Assembly (NCBI GenBank): GCA_963703945.1
Contig: CAVPGM010000019.1
Coordinates: 186,001-250,000 of the forward strand
Direction: 5' to 3'
DNA from: JALORV01 sp963703945
GTDB taxonomy: Bacteria > Pseudomonadota > Gammaproteobacteria > Burkholderiales > Burkholderiaceae_F
DNA: 64,000 nucleotides
Shown: positions 43,425 to 52,028 of the stretch, piece after piece
Layout of the letters: each line of letters begins with the position of its first letter
Position numbering within the stretch: the first letter of the stretch is position 1
The notes under the pieces: generated by a model
Told to the model about the DNA's origin: nothing
What the model saw: only the letters and a program-made list of their open reading frames with translations
The model's database searches: none
Position numbers and translations under genes: made by a program

Positions 43425-44303
43425 TCAGCGAAAAACGATCGTTCGACCGTGGTGGACGATGATCTTGTTTTGCAGGTGATTCCAGATCGCGCGCGACAGC
43501 ACGATCTTCTCGATGTCGCGCCCGGAACGTACCAAGTCCTGCACTGTATCGCGGTGAGATACCCGCATCACGTCCTGCTCAATGATCGGGCCCGCGTCCA
43601 GCACGTCGGTCACGTAATGCGCCGTCGCACCGACGATCTTGACGCCGCGAGCACGCGCCGCGTGGTAGGGACGCGCGCCCGGAAACGCAGGTAGAAATGC
43701 GTGGTGGATGTTGATGATCCGGCTCTCATAGGCCCGCACAAAACGCTCCGAGACTATCTGCATGTACTTCGCCAGTACCACCAGGTCGACCCGGTGTTCG
43801 GCAAGCAACGCCAACTGCGCTTCCTCGATCTCGGCCTTGTTGTCGGCTGTCATCGACATGACGCAGAACGCGATACCGAACTTGTCCGCGACGGACTTCA
43901 GTTCCGGGTGGTTGGCAACGATCACCGGAATTTCGACAGGCCACTCGCCGGAATAGGTACGCGCCAGGATGTCGTACAGACACCATGGTTCCTTGGACAC
44001 GAACACGGCCATGCGCCGCGGACGGTCGGAAAAGCTTAGTGACCAATGCGCATCTTCGCCACCGATCAGCTTCGTCAAGTGATCACCGATCTTGTCGTCG
44101 GTAACGGTGAAGTTCGCCAAGTCCCATTGCAGACGTGTGTAGTAACGATTAATGTCGTCGTCCACATAGTGGTCGTGGTACAGGATGCGGCCACCGTTTG
44201 CTTGCACAAAGCGCGTCAGATTGGCCCCTATCCCCACATGCAGGTCGCAATGCAGCAACAGCGTTACCGAGCGGCTGTCAGCGATGCTGCGCATCTGTTC
44301 CAT
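43425..44303 (-). CDS. purU: Formyltetrahydrofolate deformylase
   Basis: PurU hydrolyses 10-formyl-THF to formate and THF, balancing one-carbon pools. The 292-residue product has an N-terminal ACT-like domain (about 10-85) and a C-terminal formyltransferase fold with V-F-V-S-K-E-P-W-C-L-Y-D, the catalytic N-I-H-H-A-F-L-P-A-F-P-G-A block and D-V-L-D-A-G-P-I-I. The C-terminus G-R-T-I-V-F-R matches the family. Start at 44303 is supported by GGGGAG eight bases upstream. Confidence 0.95.
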   Translation of the reverse strand: MEQMRSIADSRSVTLLLHCDLHVGIGANLTRFVQANGGRILYHDHYVDDDINRYYTRLQWDLANFTVTDDKIGDHLTKLIGGEDAHWSLSFSDRPRRMAVFVSKEPWCLYDILARTYSGEWPVEIPVIVANHPELKSVADKFGIAFCVMSMTADNKAEIEEAQLALLAEHRVDLVVLAKYMQIVSERFVRAYESRIINIHHAFLPAFPGARPYHAARARGVKIVGATAHYVTDVLDAGPIIEQDVMRVSHRDTVQDLVRSGRDIEKIVLSRAIWNHLQNKIIVHHGRTIVFR

Positions 44304-44392
44304 CACAGGCTCCCCGCACACAACGTCAGGCTGATGACCGGTCCCCGCGATTCTGATGAAGTTCGGCAATTCCGCTTCTGGCCGAAATGAGG

Positions 44393-44945
44393 CTATCCGT
44401 CAGTAGTACAGCCCGAGTCGGACATCAACTTGCGCCAGCCAACCGCACCGAGGCGGCGCAAGGTTTCGATATTTCGTTCGTAAATGGCCTCCGCGTCCAG
44501 GAAAGGCGGCCACGGCGCGGGCAATGCTGTCTTCGCGCAGTAGGTGAAGCATCGGGTAAGGCGAACGATTGCTGAGGTTGTCGACGTCATCGGGGGCCGT
44601 GCCTTCGAAGCGATAGTCTGGGTGGAAGCTGGCCACCTGCAGCACGCCGCTGAGACCCTGCTCTTCGATAGCGGCGTCAGCCACGTCGAGGAAGTCGTTG
44701 TAGTCCAGGAAGTCATTGAGCGCGTGCGGGTGAATCAGCAGCGTCGTGTCCACTGTTTCCGATTCGGCCGCGGCCAGGAACTGCAGTTCACGCACAAGGT
44801 CTTCGAGCAGGCCCTGCGCGTCGCGCGCCGGGCTTTCGACCCAGCGGATCTGCCGTTTCACGTGCACCGCCCTGGCAAACGGGCACAGATTCAGGCCAAT
44901 GACGGCTTGTTCGAGCCAGTGCCGTGTAGCGGCGATTGCGTTCAT
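44393..44945 (-). pseudogene. DUF1415 family protein, frameshifted
   Basis: The product starts M-N-A-I-A-A-T-R-H-W-L-E-Q-A-V-I-G-L-N-L-C-P-F-A, the typical DUF1415 N-terminus, with H-P-D-Y-R-F and N-R-S-P-Y-P-M-L-H-L-L-R. After A-V-A-A-F-P the frame is broken. Removing the base at 44499 restores D-A-E-A-I-Y-E-R-N-I-E-T-L-R-R-L-G and a normal end at 44393, about 183 residues. Function unknown; the conserved C-P-F-A may be structural. It lies downstream of purU's start on the same strand, divergent from nothing close. Confidence 0.87.
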
Positions 44946-45141
44946 GTAGCCGAAACTCTCGCCGATGTCTGATCGTTCATTCGCACAACGCGCAATGAGT
45001 TGGATTCCGAGTCACTGTCCTTCCGCCTCCCACGTAGAGGGCTCTAACCACGTCTGCCTTTGGGGCACCTACTGTAAGAGTCAGAGCAAAGTCCGTTTAC
45101 GGCCTGGTTCCCCCAGACCTTGCTAGCGGATTACAACATTC

Positions 45142-46113
45142 TCAGTGCGGCCGCAGCCGGCCTTCCTGCAGCAGTTGAGTGATCACTGCCGTAACGGGGA
45201 CGTGGCCGGGCAGTCGCGTGTTGGTGTGGTGCCACGCGCCGGGGACGGAGAGGTCCGTCTGGACATCTGGTCGCGAATTCAGCAGACCAAATCCATCGTA
45301 CTGGCCCATGACATCGATCACATTGCGACAGTAGGGGTCAGGCATGTAGATCTTGGCGCTGATCGTCACGATGTCGAGGTCACGACCGAGTTGCCGGATC
45401 TTCGCCTCGTTTGCCTCCTGGACGGCATAGAGCGCCTCCGACACAACGAGGTTGCCCTTGGAGTGACCGACCAACCGACGAATCGAAAGTCCCGGATGCA
45501 TGAGCAACGCATAGACGGTTTGCGTGTCGAGGCTCTGCCGCATCAGCACAGAATCGACCAACTCAACGCTGACCAGCGGGTCGCCGATCCAGTGTGAACC
45601 GGACGCACGATCCAGGTACTCGAAGTAGCGGCGACTGGAATTGAGCACTCCGAACCAGAGGAAACCGCCAAGTCCCTCCGTCACCGCGTCGGCCAATCCG
45701 TAACCGGACACCACGGCGACCACACTCTTGCCGAAGGCGTTCGCCACGTTGCGTGCCAGCGCAGCCGCACCGAGCGCGGAGCTGCCAACGCCGGCCACGG
45801 CCAGCGTGTCAACGTTGCCCGCACCCTCGGCCGCGAAGTCATCCACCGAGCGAAACCGGCGCACCGAACCCTGACCCGTGGGTGGCACGAGCAGAATTGC
45901 CCCTTCAGCCGCCATCCATGGGCTCAGATCTCGCGCTTCCTCCTCCGTCAGGATGCCGACGTCATAGAAGATGCCGTCGAGGACTGCGTTACGGCGGCGG
46001 GCAGCCTCGAGCAGCGCGGCCGGTACCAGCTGGTCGGGCTGGCTTTCGGCTTTAACGGGCGTCAGGGCTCGCGCCGTCAGCGCTTCCCTGACCCGTTCCA
46101 AAGACGTCAGCAT
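45142..46113 (-). CDS. Predicted lipase-like alpha/beta hydrolase, unknown function
   Basis: The 323-residue product has a central V-G-H-S-K-G-N-L-V motif, like the G-H-S-K-G lipase elbow of class 3-type lipases but with Asn after Gly. Upstream is a Gly/Ala-rich region (G-V-G-S-S-A-L-G-A-A-A) that may be a membrane-associated or substrate-access segment. AGGAGG precedes the ATG. A soluble cytosolic location is likely as no signal peptide is visible. Whether it has activity is unknown; the later Asp/His residues cannot be placed with confidence. Confidence 0.7.
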   Translation of the reverse strand: MLTSLERVREALTARALTPVKAESQPDQLVPAALLEAARRRNAVLDGIFYDVGILTEEEARDLSPWMAAEGAILLVPPTGQGSVRRFRSVDDFAAEGAGNVDTLAVAGVGSSALGAAALARNVANAFGKSVVAVVSGYGLADAVTEGLGGFLWFGVLNSSRRYFEYLDRASGSHWIGDPLVSVELVDSVLMRQSLDTQTVYALLMHPGLSIRRLVGHSKGNLVVSEALYAVQEANEAKIRQLGRDLDIVTISAKIYMPDPYCRNVIDVMGQYDGFGLLNSRPDVQTDLSVPGAWHHTNTRLPGHVPVTAVITQLLQEGRLRPH

Positions 46114-46317
46114 TGCTGCCTCCTTTACGGTGGATCTTTCATCAATGAACCGTCGGGTCTGCTTCGGAGCGGATTGCGGGATTCCCTGCCCAGGCCGTTC
46201 TTGGCCGGGTTGAGTCTATCGACCCGTTGGCCCAACGCGACCCTGACCAGTCGGTCGACGTTCTCAAGAGCGGCCATTCAACCGAGGCCACGCGGCGCGA
46301 GACGCGTTCGACGCGGT

Positions 46318-47124
46318 TCAGTCTGCGTGCTTCTTTAAGAATGCCAGCGTTTTTTCGTTGAACGCGGCCACGTTCTCGTACAGCGGCGCATGCGAGCAGT
46401 CTTCGAAGATGTAAAGTTCAGAACCCTTGACGCCGTTCCTTAGCTGGTCGGCGAAGCGGGTGGAGGTGACCATGTCGTGGCGACCAAAGGTGATCTGCGT
46501 TGGGGCGCGTATCTTGCCAAGCTGCGCCTCGGCGTTGTGAGCCATCACCGCGTCCGACTCCTGGATGAACGCGTCGACCGGCTGCTTGGGGCGGCCGCGC
46601 ACGAAGTCGGACAGGGCCTGGATGTAGTCCGGTTTCTGCGCATACAGCTCGGGCGTGAAGCACCAGGGGAAGATCCCTTGAATTACCGTCTCTGGCACGC
46701 TGTTCATCGCCTTGGCCATCACCTGCCAACCTTGCACGACGGTCTTTATATAGGCATCGCTCTTGGGCCAGCCACTGTGCAGCGAAAGTGACTTGACCCG
46801 GTCGGGATACCTGGCGGCCAGCCAGATGCCGGTGGCCGCCCCCAAAGAGAGCCCATAGATGTGGGCATTGGGTATTCCGATCGCCTGCATAAGTGCGGCC
46901 ACGTCGTCGGCGAACATCTCCGTCGAGTAGACGCCGGCCGGCTTATCCGACTCTCCGGTTCCGCGCAGATCGACAGAGATGCAGGTGAAGTGCTTCGAAT
47001 AGTCCGCGACCTGGAACGCGTAACACGCGTAATCGGCCGCCAGGTATGGGATGAGCACCAGAGGCTCGCCGTTCCCTTGTTGGTCGTAATTCATCGTGAT
47101 GTTGCCGGCTCGAATCTTGGGCAT
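46318..47124 (-). CDS. Alpha/beta hydrolase
   Basis: The 268-residue product has nucleophile elbow G-L-S-L-G-A, the D-L-R-G-T-G-E-S-D oxyanion-side block, Asp in G-R-H-D-M-V and His in D-C-S-H-A-P-L: a full Ser-Asp-His triad of the 3-oxoadipate enol-lactonase / RutD-like group. Substrate unknown. The ATG at 47124 is preceded by AGGAGG; an upstream in-frame start at 47172 adds unconserved residues. Confidence 0.92.
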   Translation of the reverse strand: MPKIRAGNITMNYDQQGNGEPLVLIPYLAADYACYAFQVADYSKHFTCISVDLRGTGESDKPAGVYSTEMFADDVAALMQAIGIPNAHIYGLSLGAATGIWLAARYPDRVKSLSLHSGWPKSDAYIKTVVQGWQVMAKAMNSVPETVIQGIFPWCFTPELYAQKPDYIQALSDFVRGRPKQPVDAFIQESDAVMAHNAEAQLGKIRAPTQITFGRHDMVTSTRFADQLRNGVKGSELYIFEDCSHAPLYENVAAFNEKTLAFLKKHAD

Positions 47125-47351
47125 GGATTCCTCCTGATTGAGGGTACTCGCCGACGGAAGCCGGTCGATCACTGGATCACCCCGTTACAGACCGGAAGTC
47201 CAACCATACTAGGCCTTCGGGCACGCCTTCACGCCCGCCGGCGGGCGACTGCCTTGGAGTATTTTCGCGTCGCTGCCGAATGTCTCCAGTTGGCCGCAGC
47301 TTGCCGTGTTCTCGCGATAAGAGGACCGTATCGCGGCTTCTAGCCCTGTAA

Positions 47352-48410
47352 CTAGCGCACTCGCTGCTTGAAGTCCGTGAAGTCCTGACGCACAGTTTTC
47401 TCCGCAGCAACGGCGGCCCGATCCAGCCATCGGGCGTCGCGCTTACGCAGATCCTTAAGTATTGATGTGCGGTGGCGCGCGGCGTGGATCGCGCCCAACT
47501 CGGATCCCATCGCCGCAAGAAGCTCTTCGCCCAGACCTTGACCCGACACATCCGCCAGTTCGACCTTGCGCGCATCGGCGGCGATTCGGCGCAGTACGTA
47601 ACCGGCCCTGACTCGAAGGTGAGGATCAGGAGAGCGGTGTGGACCAAACGCTAGTTCCAGGACGCGACTCTTGGCCGATGAGCCGGGGTGAGCCCAATGC
47701 CAAGCGGAAGGCACCAACGCCTTGGCTTCATGAACGAGACGCCCGCCCTGCCGCAGTGCGATGACCAGATATCGCGGACGTCCGAGACTGCCGCTGCCCT
47801 TGACACGTGAGGCGTAGCGCTCGACCCGCGCGCCGTCGGGCAGGCTCCGTTTCAGCGCCCTGCGTACCGCCGCCGGCGGCTTGGCGTCTGGATAGCGGTC
47901 AACTTCCTTCCAGAACTTCCGTGATGCGTTCGCAGCGCCGCCGACCAGTCGGCGCAGCCAATGCTCATGCTCGTCGAGCAACATCGGTCGCGGCTGCTCC
48001 AGACCTTTCCGATACCCCTCGGCAAGCGCTACTGCCGCCTCGCGCCGATTCACAGCGAGAGTTGGGGCCAGTCGTGCGCTGGTGAGCAGGCGGACCAGAT
48101 CGTACGCATACGACATCGGGGCCGCCTCATCGAAGTCCTTGACGCCCCATACGAGACGCGCCCGGCCATCGCGCCACGTTCCGAAGTTCTCGACGTGAAT
48201 GTCACCGACACAGAGTGACCGAGGCGCATCCGCGAGTTCCGGGCACGTTGCCTCGATTGTCTTCGCCCACCGGAAGTAAGTCGCCCGCAGGAACTCGAAC
48301 GGACTCTTGCGCATCCGCTCGTGTTTGGTCTTTAGATCAGCTTCGACGACGTCGCATTGCTTGCGCAGCCACCGCTCATAGGATGCGACATCGCGTCCCA
48401 CGACCTTCAC
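47352..48410 (-). CDS. DUF2252 family protein
   Basis: The 352-residue product contains R-A-T-Y-F-R-W-A, L-C-V-G-D-I-H-V-E-N-F-G-T-W and V-W-G-V-K-D-F-D-E-A, motifs of the DUF2252 family, which has kinase-like (aminoglycoside phosphotransferase-related) features: H-x-E-N-F-G as catalytic loop and D-F-D-E as metal site. Substrate unknown. The GTG at 48410 with AAGGTG upstream is taken as the start. It is an isolated gene in a sparse region. Confidence 0.85.
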   Translation of the reverse strand: MKVVGRDVASYERWLRKQCDVVEADLKTKHERMRKSPFEFLRATYFRWAKTIEATCPELADAPRSLCVGDIHVENFGTWRDGRARLVWGVKDFDEAAPMSYAYDLVRLLTSARLAPTLAVNRREAAVALAEGYRKGLEQPRPMLLDEHEHWLRRLVGGAANASRKFWKEVDRYPDAKPPAAVRRALKRSLPDGARVERYASRVKGSGSLGRPRYLVIALRQGGRLVHEAKALVPSAWHWAHPGSSAKSRVLELAFGPHRSPDPHLRVRAGYVLRRIAADARKVELADVSGQGLGEELLAAMGSELGAIHAARHRTSILKDLRKRDARWLDRAAVAAEKTVRQDFTDFKQRVR

Positions 48411-48664
48411 AGTTGCACCTTGTATCGTGGACGCCTAGATCGGATCACGGAAGAACTTGGATGGGCCTAGACAAACTATGTCAGCTTTCAGGCAATAATG
48501 AACTGCTTCGGAAGCGGCAGCTCCTCGCCGACGCCCGCCTAGTCCCTGGGTGAGCGGGCCAGGCCGGTTGGTACTCATTGACGCGCCGCTAGCGCGGGCG
48601 AGCATGAAAGCGGATCTCTCTACTCGGCGAGCGGCGCCACGGACCTGGTGGGGAGTGAGCCCGT

Positions 48665-49222
48665 CTATTCCTCCGCATGTGCCTCCTGCGCAATCTGCCG
48701 TCGCAGTTCGCGGAAGCGCGTTTGCGGATCGACGCCGAACAGCGGATCGGGCGCGACGGAAACAGCCGCGCGTACCGCTTCCCAATCCTCGGCGGTCAGG
48801 TGTTGGGCTGCGCGCGCGAGGATTGCGGTTTCTTCAGTTCGGATGTGGTTTTGGTAATAGATGAGGTAGGTTGCTGCGGCCGCTTCGAGCTGCTCGCGCG
48901 GCAGGATCGAACCCTCCTGCGCCGCCTCGACGTGTGCCATCAGCGTTGCGCCGGTATGCGCGATCACGCGGTGCTCCTGCCGAAGCCGCGCCACGATCAG
49001 CTCGAGCTCGGGACAGTGCGACGTTAGCCGCTCGAACGCCAAGTCCTCGCGCGGATGGTGAAACTGGTCGGAGTAGTCTCGCAGGTACGACACGATGTCC
49101 TGCATCAACGCGTAGTTCGGCTCGCCGCCGGCGTGAAACACGTCGACCTGCTTCTGCAACAGCCGCAGCAATCGAGTGAAGTACTCGTGTTCCTCACGCC
49201 AAGCCGCGACCGGATCGACCAC
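48665..49222 (-). CDS. Hemerythrin-like domain protein
   Basis: The 185-residue helical product contains E-E-H-E-Y-F-T-R-L-L, F-H-H-P-R-E-D-L-A-F, L-R-Q-E-H-R-V-I-A-H, and Y-Y-Q-N-H-I-R-T-E-E, which match the His/Glu iron-binding pattern of bacterial hemerythrin HHE proteins (diiron site, O2/NO/iron-related stress). GTG at 49222 is chosen as start because the domain begins there, with GAGAAGG upstream; the open frame extends another 60 unconserved codons. The C-terminus R-F-R-E-L-R-R-Q-I-A-Q-E is likely a short helix. Confidence 0.87.
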   Translation of the reverse strand: MVDPVAAWREEHEYFTRLLRLLQKQVDVFHAGGEPNYALMQDIVSYLRDYSDQFHHPREDLAFERLTSHCPELELIVARLRQEHRVIAHTGATLMAHVEAAQEGSILPREQLEAAAATYLIYYQNHIRTEETAILARAAQHLTAEDWEAVRAAVSVAPDPLFGVDPQTRFRELRRQIAQEAHAEE

Positions 49223-49550
49223 AGCACCTTCTCCCGCGTTCGCTCTTATCCCAGTAAACCCGGACAATCGATCCGGGCATTGACCGGGATCAAGGCGAAA
49301 CAGGAGAGCCTCGGGGTGTCGTTCGCTGGGGGTGCGCACCGACGTGTCGGGTCGTCCGCGCGAGAAGTACAGGTGACCGCTATCGAGCAACGCAAGCGGC
49401 ACTGCGCAACGGCTTCAGTTGGCCCGCCTCACGTCGCCCTTGCCGTGAAAGTCAGCTACATGTGCTCGACACTTAGCCTGCCGTCGCTCTCGCACAGCGA
49501 CGCCAGCCGACGGAGAATTGGGCGTCCGCCCACGAGGAGCGCAATGTGGA

Positions 49551-50116
49551 CTACCTCTTCTTGTAGTTGAACTTCTGGCCGCCGATGCTGGCTTCGTACA
49601 TCAGCCCGCCCTTGGTCACCGTAAATGTCGTCATTCCCTTGTAGGAGCTGCCTACGTTCTTGGCACCGTGCCCGCTGACGTTCGCGCCGGCCGCGGTGCC
49701 GGTGGTCGTGGTGGCGGCCGAAGCGCCGGCGGTGATCGCGACGGCTCGCGCCTGCGCGCCGAACTCGAAGTTCCCGCTTGTGAATTCCTTGAATGCGCGC
49801 TGGTCCTCGAAGAAGATGATCTGGCGGTAGGCTTCGCCGCCGAGTTGGAAGCCCGCGGTGAGCTGTGTCATCGAGGTATCGCCGACGTATTTGCTCTTCT
49901 CGTACACACGGCCCTTGCCGTATGCGCCGCCGACGACCATCCCGCCCTTGCCGATCGTAGGAAACACCGCATACCCGTAGCTTTCCCGAAGTAGGTGCCG
50001 CTCTCGCCGGCCTTCTTGAACACCGCAATCGTGTCGTCGTAGCCATCGGCCCAGGCGGACGACAAAGAAAACGCCAACACGACGAACGCTAGGAATGGTG
50101 CAAGGCGTCGCAACAT
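49551..50116 (-). pseudogene. SYLF/YSC84-domain lipid-binding exported protein, frameshifted
   Basis: The product starts with a signal peptide (M-L-R-R-L-A-P-F-L-A-F-V-V-L-A-F-S-L, cleaved near A-W-A-D). After T-Y-F-G-K the frame is lost. Adding one base in the T-run at 49982-49984 (plus strand) restores S-Y-G-Y-A-V-F-P-T-I-G-K-G-G-M-V-V-G, the SYLF family block, and then A-F-K-E-F-T-S-G-N-F-E-F-G-A-Q-A to the stop, about 188 residues. These proteins bind lipids or actin-like partners; the bacterial role is unclear. A deletion in a homopolymer is likely a sequencing error. Confidence 0.85.
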
Positions 50117-50479
50117 GAGTGCATTCCCAGATTGAACGATCGATTCCGCGTGGGTGCGGGAAAGCCTACACCCGGCGTCGAGCGGCCGCCTTGCGACTGT
50201 TCTTGCGACTATGTCAGCTTTCGGGCATTTTGGGCAATCAGCTGAAATGGCCGTTCACGGCCGAACACCGTCATGTCTTCGAGTGAGGAGAACCGCTCCG
50301 CCAAGCCCCGCGCCAATCGGGCTGCTTCCGACCTGCGCTCGTTAGTCCGCCAGTGACCGCCGGCGACTTATCCCTGTTAAGCATTGCCCGAGTTCGTTAT
50401 GTTGCTCGGCGTATTCGGCACTGAGCACGTCGCGTTCGGCTTGTAGTCAGCCGTCCCAGGCGCGGCCGAGGCATACATA
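50117..50479. other. Intergenic region with repeat-like motif
   Basis: No gene was recognised. At 50211 the sequence CTATGTCAGCTTTC matches one at 48476 exactly (14 bases), so related small repeats are scattered here. A LexA operator begins at 50480. Confidence 0.45.
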
Positions 50480-50499
50480 TACTGTATGGAAGCACAGTA
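50480..50499 (+). promoter_or_regulatory. LexA (SOS) operator
   Basis: TACTGTATGGAAGCACAGTA carries CTGT-N8-ACAG, the full LexA palindrome, with both TA ends matching the consensus. It lies six bases before the ATG of the zinc-ribbon ORF and overlaps a TATACT hexamer at 50478, as expected for an SOS-repressed promoter. Confidence 0.7.
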
Positions 50500-50505
50500 C
50501 GACCA

Positions 50506-50712
50506 ATGACTCGCCTTCAGCGCTTCCAGTGCCCCTCCTGTGGCCACCACAGGTGCGAACGTGTCGTGATCCAGCGCGCAGGGAAGAAACCCTATGTCAC
50601 GGAGTTCGGCGCATGCAGGGCGTGCAGAGTCATGCTCTGGCCTGCTCTGGAGGATCTAATGAGGGCGCCTCCATCGCGGAGTTTCGGAGGGACCGCTGGG
50701 GAGCAGCGTTAG
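50506..50712 (+). CDS. Small zinc-ribbon-like protein under a LexA operator
   Basis: The 68-residue product begins M-T-R-L-Q-R-F-Q-C-P-S-C-G-H-H-R-C and has a second pair of cysteines at C-R-A-C, giving a C-x2-C ... C-x2-C zinc ribbon (Cys9, Cys12, Cys37, Cys40), with V-T-E-F-G-A between. Small proteins of this kind occur on plasmids and phages. No ribosome site is visible, so the message may be nearly leaderless. Tight LexA control would make it a DNA-damage-induced gene. Function unknown. Confidence 0.6.
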   Translation: MTRLQRFQCPSCGHHRCERVVIQRAGKKPYVTEFGACRACRVMLWPALEDLMRAPPSRSFGGTAGEQR

Positions 50713-51107
50713 AGCTTGGCCGCGCCTACGCATCCGATCCAGCCGGGCTCTTGTGGGACCTCAGGGACAGCGCTCAGTTGGATACGTCAGGTCCGAGCGC
50801 GTCGAGCGTGACCTGGTGATCGGCGACGCGCGGAGTTGTACTGGGAGAGGGCCATTGGATCGGATGACTAGTCGATCCAATTGAGCCCAGTTGATACTCA
50901 ATCCATTTCAATCTTGTCGCGCGTCGAAAACCTCTCCAAACAAGCTGCTTTTCTCGCCAATCAGTCTTGAACCTTCCGAGATAGTTGAGCTTCCACTACG
51001 CCGGTGGAGAAGCGTGAACGCAATCATCCCAGCAAGGGACGCAAACCAAGGGCTCGCCAACCGACACGCCGAGTAAATCGTGGCCATCGATCGACGGAGA
51101 ATCCGAG
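50713..51107. other. Intergenic region, no convincing gene
   Basis: No recognisable gene was found in 395 bases. A minus-strand open frame (50908-51141) contains a hydrophobic patch and could be a small membrane protein, but support is weak. AT-rich stretches near 50875-50930 may hold promoters. Confidence 0.4.
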
Positions 51108-51695
51108 GTGTTGCGGATATTTGACAGGCGAGAAAGGACAAAGGAGCTGCGCTTCACGAAGGGCGTCTTCGAAGCGGATCTGTTCGCAATTGTTTCGAAG
51201 AAGGTCCCAAAAGCGGACGCAGCGGGGTTGCGCGCGGAACCTGAAAGTATGTTGCTTGTCGCCGCGGCTGCCTACACAGTCAGCTCCGTGGAAACGTGTG
51301 TGAAATCTGGGAGAAAGTTTCACTCCCGGCAAGATCTGGTTGCCGTGGCACATTGCGCGCTAGCCGCGCTCGCCACGTCTCGAGACCTCCTTGGTCTGCC
51401 CGACCAAGAACACCTCGACAAGAGGAACCGCATCTATGGTGTCGTCATGCCGACGGCGAGATGGCTCTACGGAGACCGTGCCTCAGACGATCTGATCTGG
51501 AAGGTTTGCGACGTCGCCATAAAAGGCGCGCAGGCGGACGGCGCAAACATGCGTACAGTCAACAACGCTTTCAGCGAAGACTTCCAGTACTACGTCCGAA
51601 CGAGAGGGCGAATGGGAACAGCTTTCCTAGCTAAATACCTCCGACTTCTCGATCAAGCCTATGCACGGACAGTGCGACACGGAAATCTTCCGTAG
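51108..51695 (+). CDS. Hypothetical protein
   Basis: The 195-residue product begins M-L-R-I-F-D-R-R-E-R-T-K-E-L-R-F-T-K and is mostly helical, with A-V-A-H-C-A-L-A-A-L-A-T-S-R-D-L-L-G-L in the middle and R-T-R-G-R-M-G-T-A-F-L-A-K-Y-L-R near the end. There is no signal peptide and no recognised domain. The GTG at 51108 is the first plausible start. It lies between the LexA-controlled ORF and the IS element, in sequence less GC-rich than its surroundings, so it may be recently acquired. Confidence 0.6.
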   Translation: MLRIFDRRERTKELRFTKGVFEADLFAIVSKKVPKADAAGLRAEPESMLLVAAAAYTVSSVETCVKSGRKFHSRQDLVAVAHCALAALATSRDLLGLPDQEHLDKRNRIYGVVMPTARWLYGDRASDDLIWKVCDVAIKGAQADGANMRTVNNAFSEDFQYYVRTRGRMGTAFLAKYLRLLDQAYARTVRHGNLP

Positions 51696-51738
51696 ATGTA
51701 GTCGATCTCATCTCGGCGTGCAGTTGGGAGGCCGGGTA

Positions 51739-51867
51739 TCAGGAATACGCGAACCCATAGCTACTCAGTTGGAAGTACCACTCTGGCTTGTCATAGGCCA
51801 ACAGCATGAGTGCGTAGCCGGCACACATGCCAAGGACCGCAAGGACGAGACGACGAAGCAGTTTCAC
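51739..51867 (-). CDS. Small single-pass membrane protein (42 residues)
   Basis: A short minus-strand ORF with a GTG start encodes M-K-L-L-R-R-L-V-L-A-V-L-G-M-C-A-G-Y-A-L then M-L-L-A-Y-D-K-P-E-W-Y-F-Q-L-S-S-Y-G-F-A-Y-S. A basic N-terminus, one clear transmembrane helix (residues about 6-24) and an aromatic-rich tail suggest a real membrane peptide. The ribosome site is weak. Alternative: chance ORF. Confidence 0.4.
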   Translation of the reverse strand: MKLLRRLVLAVLGMCAGYALMLLAYDKPEWYFQLSSYGFAYS

Positions 51868-51945
51868 AAGGGGTTACCCATCGAGGGCGATGATTGACAC
51901 GTCCGCTTTCAGCCGATTCTCATCGAGTTCAATTCGTCCGCAATT

Positions 51946-51970
51946 GGCCTATTTTGTTGAAGAACTCCGC
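51946..51970 (+). repeat. Left terminal inverted repeat of the IS1182-type element
   Basis: GGCCTATTTTGTTGAAGAAC pairs with the complement of 53507-53530; three mismatches in 20 bases. Confidence 0.8.
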
Positions 51971-52028
51971 TGAACCATCATCGTTGTCCCAAGTCTGAAG
52001 CGCAAGCCAACGACGAGGGGACGTCGCG

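Noticed and set aside
50908..51141. A minus-strand small membrane protein
   Set aside because: It has a hydrophobic patch but no good start context, and it overlaps the start of the better-supported plus-strand gene at 51108.
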